Source: Paenibacillus brasilensis (GTDB lineage Bacteria > Bacillota > Bacilli > Paenibacillales > Paenibacillaceae). From it: DNA of 64,000 nt. Each line of letters begins with the position of its first letter. The first letter of the stretch is position 1. The translations under genes and the position numbers were made by a program. The stretch lies in the NCBI RefSeq assembly GCF_009363115.1, contig NZ_CP045298.1:3593501-3657500 (forward strand). Direction: 5' to 3'. Under the pieces are notes generated by a model. It was not told the origin of the DNA. It worked only from the letters and a program-made list of their open reading frames with translations, and did no database searches. Positions 27,393 to 34,108 of this stretch are shown here, in pieces.

Positions 27393-27914
27393 ATGATACC
27401 GGACGAGGATACGGAACAAACACCCGTTGTGACTGATCTGGGAGGGGCCACAGCGTTAAGTTACCGTAAGGCGAGGAATATAGCTGCACGTTTGTATAAA
27501 AAGGCTGACGCGGACGACAAGAAGGTTATATCCGGTATGGTGAGTGATTGTGAGTTCGTGGAAGAATGGCTGGTGACAGGTCGGCGCCCAGGGAATAAAC
27601 GCGGTGTCGAACGATTGGCGGCTTACCAGCGAGAAAAGCTAGTAGATCCATTACGCATGCAGGCATACGTTAGTAATTCCAAGGCTGGCAGCTCCAGCAA
27701 CTTATCAGACGGAGAACACTTTCAAATACAAGAGGCATTAAGAGTGCTGACCGACTTGGAGCGTGAATGCTTCTTGCTATCATATGGGCATTGTATGCCA
27801 CATTCCTATATTTCGGATGTATTGGGATTATCTAGAGGTAATGTATCGACATTATTGCAACGGGCCAAAGAAAAAATAAAGGAAAATCGTAATAATAATC
27901 TGTTTTTATGCTAA
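27393..27914 (+). CDS. Sigma-region-4-like late gene regulator (ArpU/YqaQ type)
   Basis: 173 aa. C-terminal LTDLERECFLLSYGHCMPHSYISDVLGLSRGNVSTLLQRAKEKI (about 115-165) is a sigma-70 region 4 HTH; N-terminal ALSYRKARNIAARLYKKADADD is typical of phage late regulators. Position just before packaging genes supports a late activator role. AGGAGGTG upstream. The 159 bp that follow (27915-28073) probably hold its target promoter, but I cannot name the elements. Confidence 0.75.
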   Translation: MIPDEDTEQTPVVTDLGGATALSYRKARNIAARLYKKADADDKKVISGMVSDCEFVEEWLVTGRRPGNKRGVERLAAYQREKLVDPLRMQAYVSNSKAGSSSNLSDGEHFQIQEALRVLTDLERECFLLSYGHCMPHSYISDVLGLSRGNVSTLLQRAKEKIKENRNNNLFLC

Positions 27915-28022
27915 AACACCTGTTTGCTGTGGGGCAAATGCCACCTATATATAGGGATAGCCTATAAACGATTGTTGTCTTATAGTTTAAGAGGAGATAA
28001 TCCCATATTATAAACAAGCATT

Positions 28023-28050
28023 AGGACATCGACATACGGTGTCCTTTTTT
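28023..28050 (+). terminator. Terminator, copy 1 of repeat flanking the GH26 gene
   Basis: AGGACATCG/CGGTGTCCT stem (one G-T pair), ACATA loop, six T. Followed by a TGCACAATAGGGGG leader. A close relative is at 29107-29132. Confidence 0.85.
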
Positions 28051-28073
28051 GCTATGCACAATAGGGGGATTTT

Positions 28074-29015
28074 ATGCAACCTGTTAATGAGGACGCTTCT
28101 ACTCAGGTCCGGGAACTATACAGCTATTTACTCAACATTTCAGGGGAAAAAATAATCACAGGTCAGCATGATTATTTGGAAAGCCCGGATGAATTAAGTA
28201 ACAAGGTCCAAAAAATAAGTCAGGCTTATGTAGGTGTACATGGCTACGAGATGGGGGCCATCTCCGGTCAGTCCGCCGCTACGGAGGCGGCACAACGTAA
28301 AAATGTCGTCGATAGCGCCATCCGTTGGAGCAGGGCCGGCGGCATTGTGACGATGACTATTCATGAAGCGCTGCCGGGCAGGCCGCTGACATGGGACAAT
28401 GTGCAGACGAAATTAAGTCAGACGGAGTTCGATAAATATGTGACGCCGGATACTACGCAGAATAATCTTCTTATAGCCGATCTGGATAAGGTCGCTATAT
28501 CGTTAAAGCAGCTCCGTGATGCAGGTGTTCCAGTGTTATGGAGACCTTACCATGAAATGAATGGGGACTGGTTCTGGTGGGGAAACAAAAACAATTTCAC
28601 TCAACTGTGGAACATTATGTATGACCGCTTTGTAAACACACACCAATTGAACAACTTGCTTTGGGTATGGAGCCCGAACGCCCCGAATTCGTACACCTTC
28701 CCTTATCCCCCTAAATATCCGGGGGATGACAAAGTGGATATCTTGGCTATGGATATTTACAACAATGATTTTAAACAAAGTCATTACGAAGGACTGCTCG
28801 GACTGGCACAAAGCAAGCCGATTGCCATTGGGGAACACGGTGAGGTGCCAAGTTCCGAGGTGTTGCAGGCTCAGCCCAAATGGGTGTATTCCATGACTTG
28901 GGGAAAGATGCTGACCGAGAATAACACAGCGGATCAGATTCAGGATTATATGAATGATTCGAGGAGCTTGACGCGGGATGATGTGAAAGCAGGGCTGGCA
29001 GCCATGCAACAATAA
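28074..29015 (+). CDS. Glycoside hydrolase family 26 (beta-mannanase-like), no signal peptide
   Basis: 313 aa, a complete GH26 barrel. Acid/base E161 in VLWRPYHEMNGDWFWWG and nucleophile E254 in IAIGEHGE; also ITGQHDY near 29 and LLWVWSPNAPNSY near 195. GH26 enzymes mostly hydrolyse beta-1,4-mannans. The protein starts directly in the catalytic domain with no export signal, so it would leave the cell only at lysis. It sits between late regulator and terminase, flanked by repeated terminators, as a classical moron. Confidence 0.9.
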   Translation: MQPVNEDASTQVRELYSYLLNISGEKIITGQHDYLESPDELSNKVQKISQAYVGVHGYEMGAISGQSAATEAAQRKNVVDSAIRWSRAGGIVTMTIHEALPGRPLTWDNVQTKLSQTEFDKYVTPDTTQNNLLIADLDKVAISLKQLRDAGVPVLWRPYHEMNGDWFWWGNKNNFTQLWNIMYDRFVNTHQLNNLLWVWSPNAPNSYTFPYPPKYPGDDKVDILAMDIYNNDFKQSHYEGLLGLAQSKPIAIGEHGEVPSSEVLQAQPKWVYSMTWGKMLTENNTADQIQDYMNDSRSLTRDDVKAGLAAMQQ

Positions 29016-29106
29016 GGGTAGTTGGGAACCATACCGCAAGTATAAGGGAGCGGCAGTGGCAAGCGCATGACGGAGGGTTAGGGCGCAACTAAATAAGCAA
29101 GCATGA

Positions 29107-29132
29107 GGGCATCGGTATACGGTGTCCTTTTT
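29107..29132 (+). terminator. Terminator, copy 2 of repeat flanking the GH26 gene
   Basis: GGGCATCG/CGGTGTCC stem with GTATA loop and T-run, followed by a TTTTGCACAAATAGGAGG leader, matching the 28009-28073 segment in layout and most bases. Confidence 0.8.
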
Positions 29133-29159
29133 GTTTTGCACAAATAGGAGGAAACGACG

Positions 29160-29411
29160 ATGGCACAGAATTATGCGTATCTCGATCAATACGGCATCCT
29201 GCATCTACACGATGAGGAACATGCCAAACAGCACGGCAAACATACTGCTACTGAGCTGCAAGCAGACGAAAGCGGTTATCCGATTGTAGAGGGCAGCGGT
29301 GTAGTCTACTACAGCAACGAGGATGCAGCATACATCAAGGGTAACCGTAAAGATGGACAACGTATCAGTACGCCAGCTGTAATTAAGCAGCTAGCCGATC
29401 AACTTAAATAA
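29160..29411 (+). CDS. Small phage protein of unknown function, 83 aa
   Basis: MAQNYAYLDQYGILHLHDEEHAKQ; the middle YPIVEGSGVVYYSNEDAAYIKG suggests a small beta domain. AGGAGG upstream. No function known. Confidence 0.6.
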   Translation: MAQNYAYLDQYGILHLHDEEHAKQHGKHTATELQADESGYPIVEGSGVVYYSNEDAAYIKGNRKDGQRISTPAVIKQLADQLK

Positions 29412-29442
29412 CACCTTTTTCCCGGCTTAGTCCGGGGATATG

Positions 29443-29481
29443 ACACATACAGGATTATAGCGGTTCGATTCCGCTGTGTGT
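29443..29481 (+). other. tRNA-like acceptor/T-arm element
   Basis: ACACATA (29443-29449) pairs with TGTGTGT (29475-29481, one G-U); GCGG/CCGC (29460-29463, 29471-29474) forms a T-stem with loop TTCGATT, giving the GGTTCGATTCC signature of tRNA T-arms. Nine to ten nt replace the D and anticodon arms. No CCA. Preceded by a separate hairpin TTCCCGG/CCGGGGA (about 29419-29438). Confidence 0.6.
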
Positions 29482-29511
29482 AAAAAAAGAAAACCCACCT
29501 TTCGGCGGGTT
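29482..29511 (-). terminator. Leftward terminator of the minus-strand HTH gene
   Basis: Stem AACCCACC/GGCGGGTT (29492-29499, 29504-29511) with a TTTC loop; on the minus strand it is followed by a T-rich run. It overlaps the HTH stop codon. Confidence 0.8.
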
Positions 29512-29738
29512 CATTTCTTACGATTGTATATGCTGGCTTCATCTTTACGCTCCAGGACATCATCACGCAGGAATAGTCGTTCGCGGTTAGTCTCCTTAAC
29601 AGGGACCAATTTACCGCGCTTAACAAAGCTGTGAAGGTTCTGCCGTGAGCAATCAAGTATTTCCATAGCTTCATTGGCGCTGACTAACTCGGATTGTATC
29701 CAAGCAAGTAATTCATCTTTATCTTTAAAGCTGTACAT
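29511..29738 (-). CDS. Minus-strand helix-turn-helix DNA-binding protein, 75 aa
   Basis: VSANEAMEILDCSRQNLHSFVKRGKLVPVKETNRERLFLRDDV is an HTH_17/MerR-like winged helix. Expressed against the late genes, hence likely in the lysogen. It lies 6 bp after a 32-aa membrane peptide ORF on the same strand and may regulate it. Confidence 0.75.
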   Translation of the reverse strand: MYSFKDKDELLAWIQSELVSANEAMEILDCSRQNLHSFVKRGKLVPVKETNRERLFLRDDVLERKDEASIYNRKK

Positions 29739-29744
29739 TCGTTT

Positions 29745-29843
29745 TCACCACTTTACGATGATTATGGTTATGGCGGCTAAGTTGATAATCATGGATGCTA
29801 CACACATTACCATTGTAGCCTTGTTCATATTGGATGCATTCAT
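29745..29843 (-). CDS. 32-aa hydrophobic peptide upstream of HTH gene
   Basis: Starts MNASNMNKATMVMCVASM and is almost wholly hydrophobic to a terminal VKW, so a single membrane helix. AAGGGG lies about 7 nt upstream. It ends 6 bp before the HTH gene, apparently one operon. Could be a toxin peptide; no homologue recognised. Confidence 0.55.
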   Translation of the reverse strand: MNASNMNKATMVMCVASMIINLAAITIIIVKW

Positions 29844-29859
29844 ACAATCAGCCCCTTTG

Positions 29860-29940
29860 TGTTATAATGTGAGTAAAGAAGAACGAACCTCGTGTATTTC
29901 ACCAACCCAATGGGAAAGCCGCTTGCGCGGCTCCCCTTTC
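29860..29940 (+). ncRNA. Candidate small RNA, possible type I antitoxin
   Basis: Extended -10 TGTTATAAT at 29860-29868 (start about 29875) and a hairpin GGG-AAAGCCGC/GCGGCT-CCC at 29912-29935 followed by CTTTC. The transcript would run toward the 3' end of the 39-aa peptide gene on the other strand. No ribosome-linked ORF of merit in it. Confidence 0.45.
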
Positions 29941-29951
29941 GGGTCGTCTGA

Positions 29952-30071
29952 TTAGCGAACCAGAGCGGTGATGAGGGTGATGATAGAAGTTGTCAGGCTA
30001 ATGATTGCAGTCACTAGCACGACTTTAGCAATTCTTTCATCACGTCGTTCTTCTTTTCTCGTTTTACGCAT
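29952..30071 (-). CDS. 39-aa membrane peptide, candidate type I toxin
   Basis: N-terminal charged MRKTRKEERRDERIAK, then a hydrophobic helix of about 22 residues ending LITALVR. Ribosome site AGGAGGTG 6 nt before ATG. Its promoter is near consensus (see 30098-30126). Size, topology and a convergent promoter match type I toxins such as TxpA/BsrG in general design, not in sequence. Confidence 0.65.
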   Translation of the reverse strand: MRKTRKEERRDERIAKVVLVTAIISLTTSIITLITALVR

Positions 30072-30097
30072 ATTGTTCACCTCCTTTCTATACTTTA

Positions 30098-30126
30098 ATT
30101 ATACTATATATATTTACTTACGTCAA
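30098..30126 (-). promoter_or_regulatory. Strong sigma-A promoter of the 39-aa peptide gene
   Basis: Minus strand: -35 TTGACG (30121-30126), 17-bp AT-rich spacer, -10 TATAAT (30098-30103). Confidence 0.88.
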
Positions 30127-30145
30127 CATATATTTAGATATTAGT

Positions 30146-30167
30146 CACTCATTTGAGTGGCTTTTTT
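30146..30167 (+). terminator. Rightward terminator
   Basis: CACTC/GAGTG stem with ATTT loop, GC, then six T. Insulates the packaging operon from the minus-strand island. Confidence 0.7.
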
Positions 30168-30189
30168 ATTTGCTGAAAGGGTGGTAGCA

Positions 30190-30363
30190 ATGCTTGGGCC
30201 GATGATAACACAGGAATCAATAGATAGGTTACCTTGGTACCACAAGACATGGATATACGGATTCATGATTACTTACTTGGTAATCGGTTATTTGATTTAT
30301 TGGCCTGTAGCTATTGTAATGTTGCCTATCATATGGATAAAACGAAAGTTGAGGAGGTCATAA
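30190..30363 (+). CDS. Small membrane phage protein, 57 aa
   Basis: MLGPMITQESIDRLPWYHKTW then a hydrophobic stretch of about 28 residues (FMITYLVIGYLIYWPVAIVMLPIIW) and a basic end. AAAGGGTGG upstream of ATG 30190; the GTG at 30157 lies in the terminator. Function unknown. Confidence 0.6.
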   Translation: MLGPMITQESIDRLPWYHKTWIYGFMITYLVIGYLIYWPVAIVMLPIIWIKRKLRRS

Positions 30364-30364
30364 C

Positions 30365-30892
30365 ATGAAACTCTATACAGACGGAACCATAGAGGGTACA
30401 CCACAGGAGGTTGCACAGTATAAAGGTTTAACCACACATTCTATAACGATAAAGACTGCTGATATAAAATGTGACGCTAAGAAAATAATTGAAGGGATAG
30501 CCAAGGAACTATCCGAGGCATTATCTAATATTTCAGCCGTTGAAACTGGCGATTTAACTCGTGAGGCGCTCAGGAAATTAGGAATTAGAGACTTCAAAAT
30601 CAATTTCAACGAGTATGTAAAGGTAAAACTCACTGAAACGGGCTTGAAGATACTCAGAGAGCAATGCAATGAACTGAATTCATATATTGGGCAGCGTGGT
30701 GGGAGCAAAGTGTTTGGAATCCATAATAAAACCGATGACGAAGGGTACACACGGTTTCAAATATGGGATCTAATCAACACATTCGGCACACACCTTACAA
30801 TGGGTCTTCCTGAGCCTTTTGAATCGACAATGATATTCCTTAATGGCGAAGCGATAGGACCTGTTGGCAAACCTCCTGATTCTCCACAATAG
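30365..30892 (+). CDS. Phage protein of unknown function, 175 aa
   Basis: MKLYTDGTIEGTPQEVAQYKGL, then a helical middle and FGIHNKTDDEGYTRFQIWDL. GAGGAGGTC upstream. Adjacent to the terminase genes; no function recognised. Confidence 0.6.
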   Translation: MKLYTDGTIEGTPQEVAQYKGLTTHSITIKTADIKCDAKKIIEGIAKELSEALSNISAVETGDLTREALRKLGIRDFKINFNEYVKVKLTETGLKILREQCNELNSYIGQRGGSKVFGIHNKTDDEGYTRFQIWDLINTFGTHLTMGLPEPFESTMIFLNGEAIGPVGKPPDSPQ

Positions 30893-30934
30893 CATACAGA
30901 GACAAGCAAACAGAAAGAGGGTGGGTGATATGAC

Positions 30935-31384
30935 ATGAAGCTATCAGAGAATCAAAAGAAGTTTGCAGATTACTTTATTGAGACAGGTAACGCTACTCAA
31001 AGCTACCAGAGGGCTGGATATAAGGCTACAGGTAAATCTGCTGAAGTAAATGCTTCCAGATTGCTAGGAAATGCTAAGGTGAGGGAATACATCGACTCAA
31101 TAGTGGTGAAAAAGGACGAGGAACGAATAGCCAAGCAAGACGAGATTCTTGAGTTTCTTACATCGGTACTGCGTGGGAAGGTGAAAGAACAGTTCCCTTT
31201 GGGCATGGGTATGGGAGAGCAATCGCTCGTTAAAAAGGAACTGGACGGCAAGGATCGCATAAAGGCTGCTGAACTGCTTGGCAAGCGTTACGCTATGTGG
31301 ACAGATAAACAGCAAATTGACGGTGCTGTAGGCGTGCAGATCATTGACGACTTAGGTGATGACGATGACAGCCCTCAAGGTTAG
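30935..31384 (+). CDS. terS: Terminase small subunit (terminase_2 family)
   Basis: 149 aa. KLSENQKKFADYFIETGNATQSYQRAGYKATGKSAEVNASRLL (2-44) is the HTH-containing signature; the acidic C-terminus DDLGDDDDSPQG is typical. Recognises phage DNA for packaging. Overlaps the large subunit gene. Confidence 0.93.
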   Translation: MKLSENQKKFADYFIETGNATQSYQRAGYKATGKSAEVNASRLLGNAKVREYIDSIVVKKDEERIAKQDEILEFLTSVLRGKVKEQFPLGMGMGEQSLVKKELDGKDRIKAAELLGKRYAMWTDKQQIDGAVGVQIIDDLGDDDDSPQG

Positions 31385-32624
31385 GTTATCCGAAAAGGTC
31401 ACGCCACACTTTCAAACCTTCTGGCGGGTGTCCAACTCACATAAATACCTGAAGCACGTACTTAAAGGCGGTCGCGGGTCCGGTAAGTCAGCCCACATCG
31501 GACTGAAAATCATTAAGGACATGATGAAATACCCAGTAACTACCCTGTGCGTTCGTAAGGTCGCCCGTACACTTGAGGAATCGGTGTTTGAGCAGCTTAA
31601 AGAGGCGATAGAGATACTTGGGGTGTCTGAGTATTGGCGAGTGGTCAAAAGCCCGTTACAGCTTGTCTACATCCCTCGTGGCAATAAGATAATATTCCGT
31701 GGTGCGGATGATCCAGCGAAGATAAAGTCGATTAAAATGTCCAAGTTTCCGATAGCCTTTTTGTGGATCGAGGAAATGGCTGAATTTAAAAATGAAGATG
31801 AAGTATCAACAATCGAGAAGTCCATTTTGCGCGCAAAGCTGCCAGATGGTCTTTTTTATGCGTTCTATTACTCCTATAATCCACCAAAGCGCAAGCAGAA
31901 TTGGGTTAACAAGCTGTATGAATCGCAATTTATACCAGCTAATACGTATGTTCACCACTCAACTTATTTAAACAATCCGTACCTATCCGAAGAAAGTATC
32001 GAAGAAGCGGAGGAAATGAAGCGTACGCGGTTCCAACGGTATGAGTGGGAATACCTTGGCAAAGCGATAGGGAGTGGTGTTGTACCATTTGATAATTTAA
32101 CCTTTAGAACGATTACGGACGAAGAAATTAAATCATTCGACAACATCCGACAAGGTAATGACTGGGGTTACGGTGTTGATCCGCTGGCCTTTGTTCGCTG
32201 GCATTACGATAAAACACGGCGAAAAATCTATGCGTTGGACGAAGTATACGGCGTGAAGATATCTAACCGGGAGTTGGGCGAGAAGCTCAAGAAGAAAAAG
32301 TATGACCAGCAGCTAACAATAGCGGACAGCGCAGAGCCAAAGTCGGTGGATGAATTAAAAATGCAGTTACATTGCCGTTTCAAGGGAGCCAAGAAGGGTC
32401 CAGGTTCAGTAGAGTATGGCGAAAAGTGGCTTGATGACCTGGAGGAAATCGTTATAGATCCAGTTCGTACACCAAACATTGCCCGAGAGTTTGAAAATAT
32501 TGACTATCAGACGGACGCAGACGGCAATCCACGGACTCGACTGGATGATAAGGACAATCATACTATCGATGCTACACGGTACGCCTTTGAGGACGATATG
32601 AAAGCTCCTACATTTGAATTTTAA
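31365..32624 (+). CDS. terL: Terminase large subunit (PBSX XtmB-like)
   Basis: 419 aa from ATG 31365. Walker A-like GGRGSGKSAH near 35, Walker B FLWIEEMAEF near 132, coupling motif YYSYNPP near 170; C-terminal RNase H-type nuclease with GNDWGYGVDP, IADSAEP and the final DDKDNHTIDATRYAFE. ATPase motor and nuclease for DNA packaging. Confidence 0.96.
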   Translation: MTALKVRLSEKVTPHFQTFWRVSNSHKYLKHVLKGGRGSGKSAHIGLKIIKDMMKYPVTTLCVRKVARTLEESVFEQLKEAIEILGVSEYWRVVKSPLQLVYIPRGNKIIFRGADDPAKIKSIKMSKFPIAFLWIEEMAEFKNEDEVSTIEKSILRAKLPDGLFYAFYYSYNPPKRKQNWVNKLYESQFIPANTYVHHSTYLNNPYLSEESIEEAEEMKRTRFQRYEWEYLGKAIGSGVVPFDNLTFRTITDEEIKSFDNIRQGNDWGYGVDPLAFVRWHYDKTRRKIYALDEVYGVKISNRELGEKLKKKKYDQQLTIADSAEPKSVDELKMQLHCRFKGAKKGPGSVEYGEKWLDDLEEIVIDPVRTPNIAREFENIDYQTDADGNPRTRLDDKDNHTIDATRYAFEDDMKAPTFEF

Positions 32625-32638
32625 GGAAGGAGGTATAC

Positions 32639-34108
32639 ATGACCACAACAGAAGAAGTAATCTACAACCTTGAAAAGAATGCTCCTATGACCAATAGGGA
32701 GATAGCGCAGCAAGAGGTTAATGACTTCAAACGATCCAAGAAACTAGAGTGGATGATTATTGGCGATCTATACTATCGAAATAAGACAGAAATACTCCAG
32801 CATAAACGATATGTTATCGGTGAAGGTGGGGCTAAAATCGAGGCGCAGAATCTTGCCAACAACAAGTTGGTATTCGGATTTGTACGAAAGCTGGTCGATC
32901 AAAAGACAGGTTATTTGCTGTCTAAGCCGATAAGCATTACAACGGATGGCCCTAAAGAGTATAAAGATGAACTGGATAAATACTTTGGTAAGCCTTTCTT
33001 GCGTCAGCTCAAAAACCTTGGAAAAAATGCTATCAACAATGGTATTGGGTGGTTACAAGTGTACTATTCCGAAACGGGAGAGTTGAGTTTCAAAGCCATT
33101 CCATCCAAAGAGTGCGTCCCACTCTGGAAGGATGGTGCTCATACAGAGCTTGATGCAATGATTCGCTTCTATCCAGTGGAAGTATACGAGGCCAAGACAA
33201 AAAAGACCATCCAAATCATTGAGTTTTGGGATTCTGACGGTGTGATGAAGTGGGTACAAAACTCTACATCCGAATATGTACCGTATGAGGATTTACAGGG
33301 GCATTTTTCGGCTGAGGATGTTAATGGAAAGGTTCAACAACTCAACTGGGAGCGTATTCCGTTCATCCCGTTTAAATATAACGACGAAGAAATGCCGCTG
33401 GTAGAAATTCTAAAGACATTGGTTGACGACTATGACAAACACGTCTCCTTCAACTCCAACAATCTTGAGGACTTGCCGAATGATATCATCGTGCTCAAAA
33501 ACTACGATGGTACAGACTTGGGAGAAGCTCGACGCAACTTGGCGCAATACCGTATGACAAAGGTTTCGGGTGACGGTGGCATTGATACCATAAGCGTTAA
33601 CATTGATACTACGGCGCTAACTAGCCATATAACTGAGTTGCGGAAAAGTATTTATGAGTTTGGACGCGGGGTAGATACGCAATCTGATAAATTCGGTAAC
33701 AGTCCATCTGGTATTGCCCTGCGTTTCTTGTATGGTGACCTGGATATGGATGCAAACATCATAGAGACAGAGTTTCAAGCCAGTCTGGAACAGTTGCTAT
33801 GGTTCGTGAATCAACATTTAGCTAACACGACGAGCAAGGATTACTCCAAGTTTGATGTAGAATTCATTTTCAATCGGGACATTCTCATTAATGAAACTGA
33901 AGCTGTAACGAATGCAAAAGACAGTGTAGGCGTTATATCGGACGAAACCATTGTGGCTAATCATCCATGGGTAACCAACGTGCAGGACGAACTGGACAGG
34001 CTCAAAAAGGAAAAGAGCGAGGCTATGACTGTGGCAGAAGATCAACCTTACGGTGGCACGGGTGGCGCGCCTCCTGAACCAGTACCAAAACAGGATGAAC
34101 AGTCATGA
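32639..34108 (+). CDS. Portal protein (SPP1 gp6 family)
   Basis: 489 aa. YYRNKTEILQHKRYVIGEGG, KLVDQKTGYLLSKPISI and the C-terminal TQSDKFGNSPSGIALRFLYGDLDMDAN stretch mark the SPP1 gp6-like family. Dodecameric DNA gate. GGAGG upstream of ATG; ATGA overlap with next gene. Confidence 0.95.
   Translation: MTTTEEVIYNLEKNAPMTNREIAQQEVNDFKRSKKLEWMIIGDLYYRNKTEILQHKRYVIGEGGAKIEAQNLANNKLVFGFVRKLVDQKTGYLLSKPISITTDGPKEYKDELDKYFGKPFLRQLKNLGKNAINNGIGWLQVYYSETGELSFKAIPSKECVPLWKDGAHTELDAMIRFYPVEVYEAKTKKTIQIIEFWDSDGVMKWVQNSTSEYVPYEDLQGHFSAEDVNGKVQQLNWERIPFIPFKYNDEEMPLVEILKTLVDDYDKHVSFNSNNLEDLPNDIIVLKNYDGTDLGEARRNLAQYRMTKVSGDGGIDTISVNIDTTALTSHITELRKSIYEFGRGVDTQSDKFGNSPSGIALRFLYGDLDMDANIIETEFQASLEQLLWFVNQHLANTTSKDYSKFDVEFIFNRDILINETEAVTNAKDSVGVISDETIVANHPWVTNVQDELDRLKKEKSEAMTVAEDQPYGGTGGAPPEPVPKQDEQS

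Noticed and set aside
29412-29490. Complete tRNA gene
   Set aside because: Only acceptor and T-arm can be formed; no D-arm, anticodon arm or CCA. Kept as a tRNA-like element instead.
29674-29955. 93-codon plus-strand frame across the minus-strand peptide/HTH island
   Set aside because: No ribosome site, overlaps better supported minus-strand ORFs and the small-RNA promoter.
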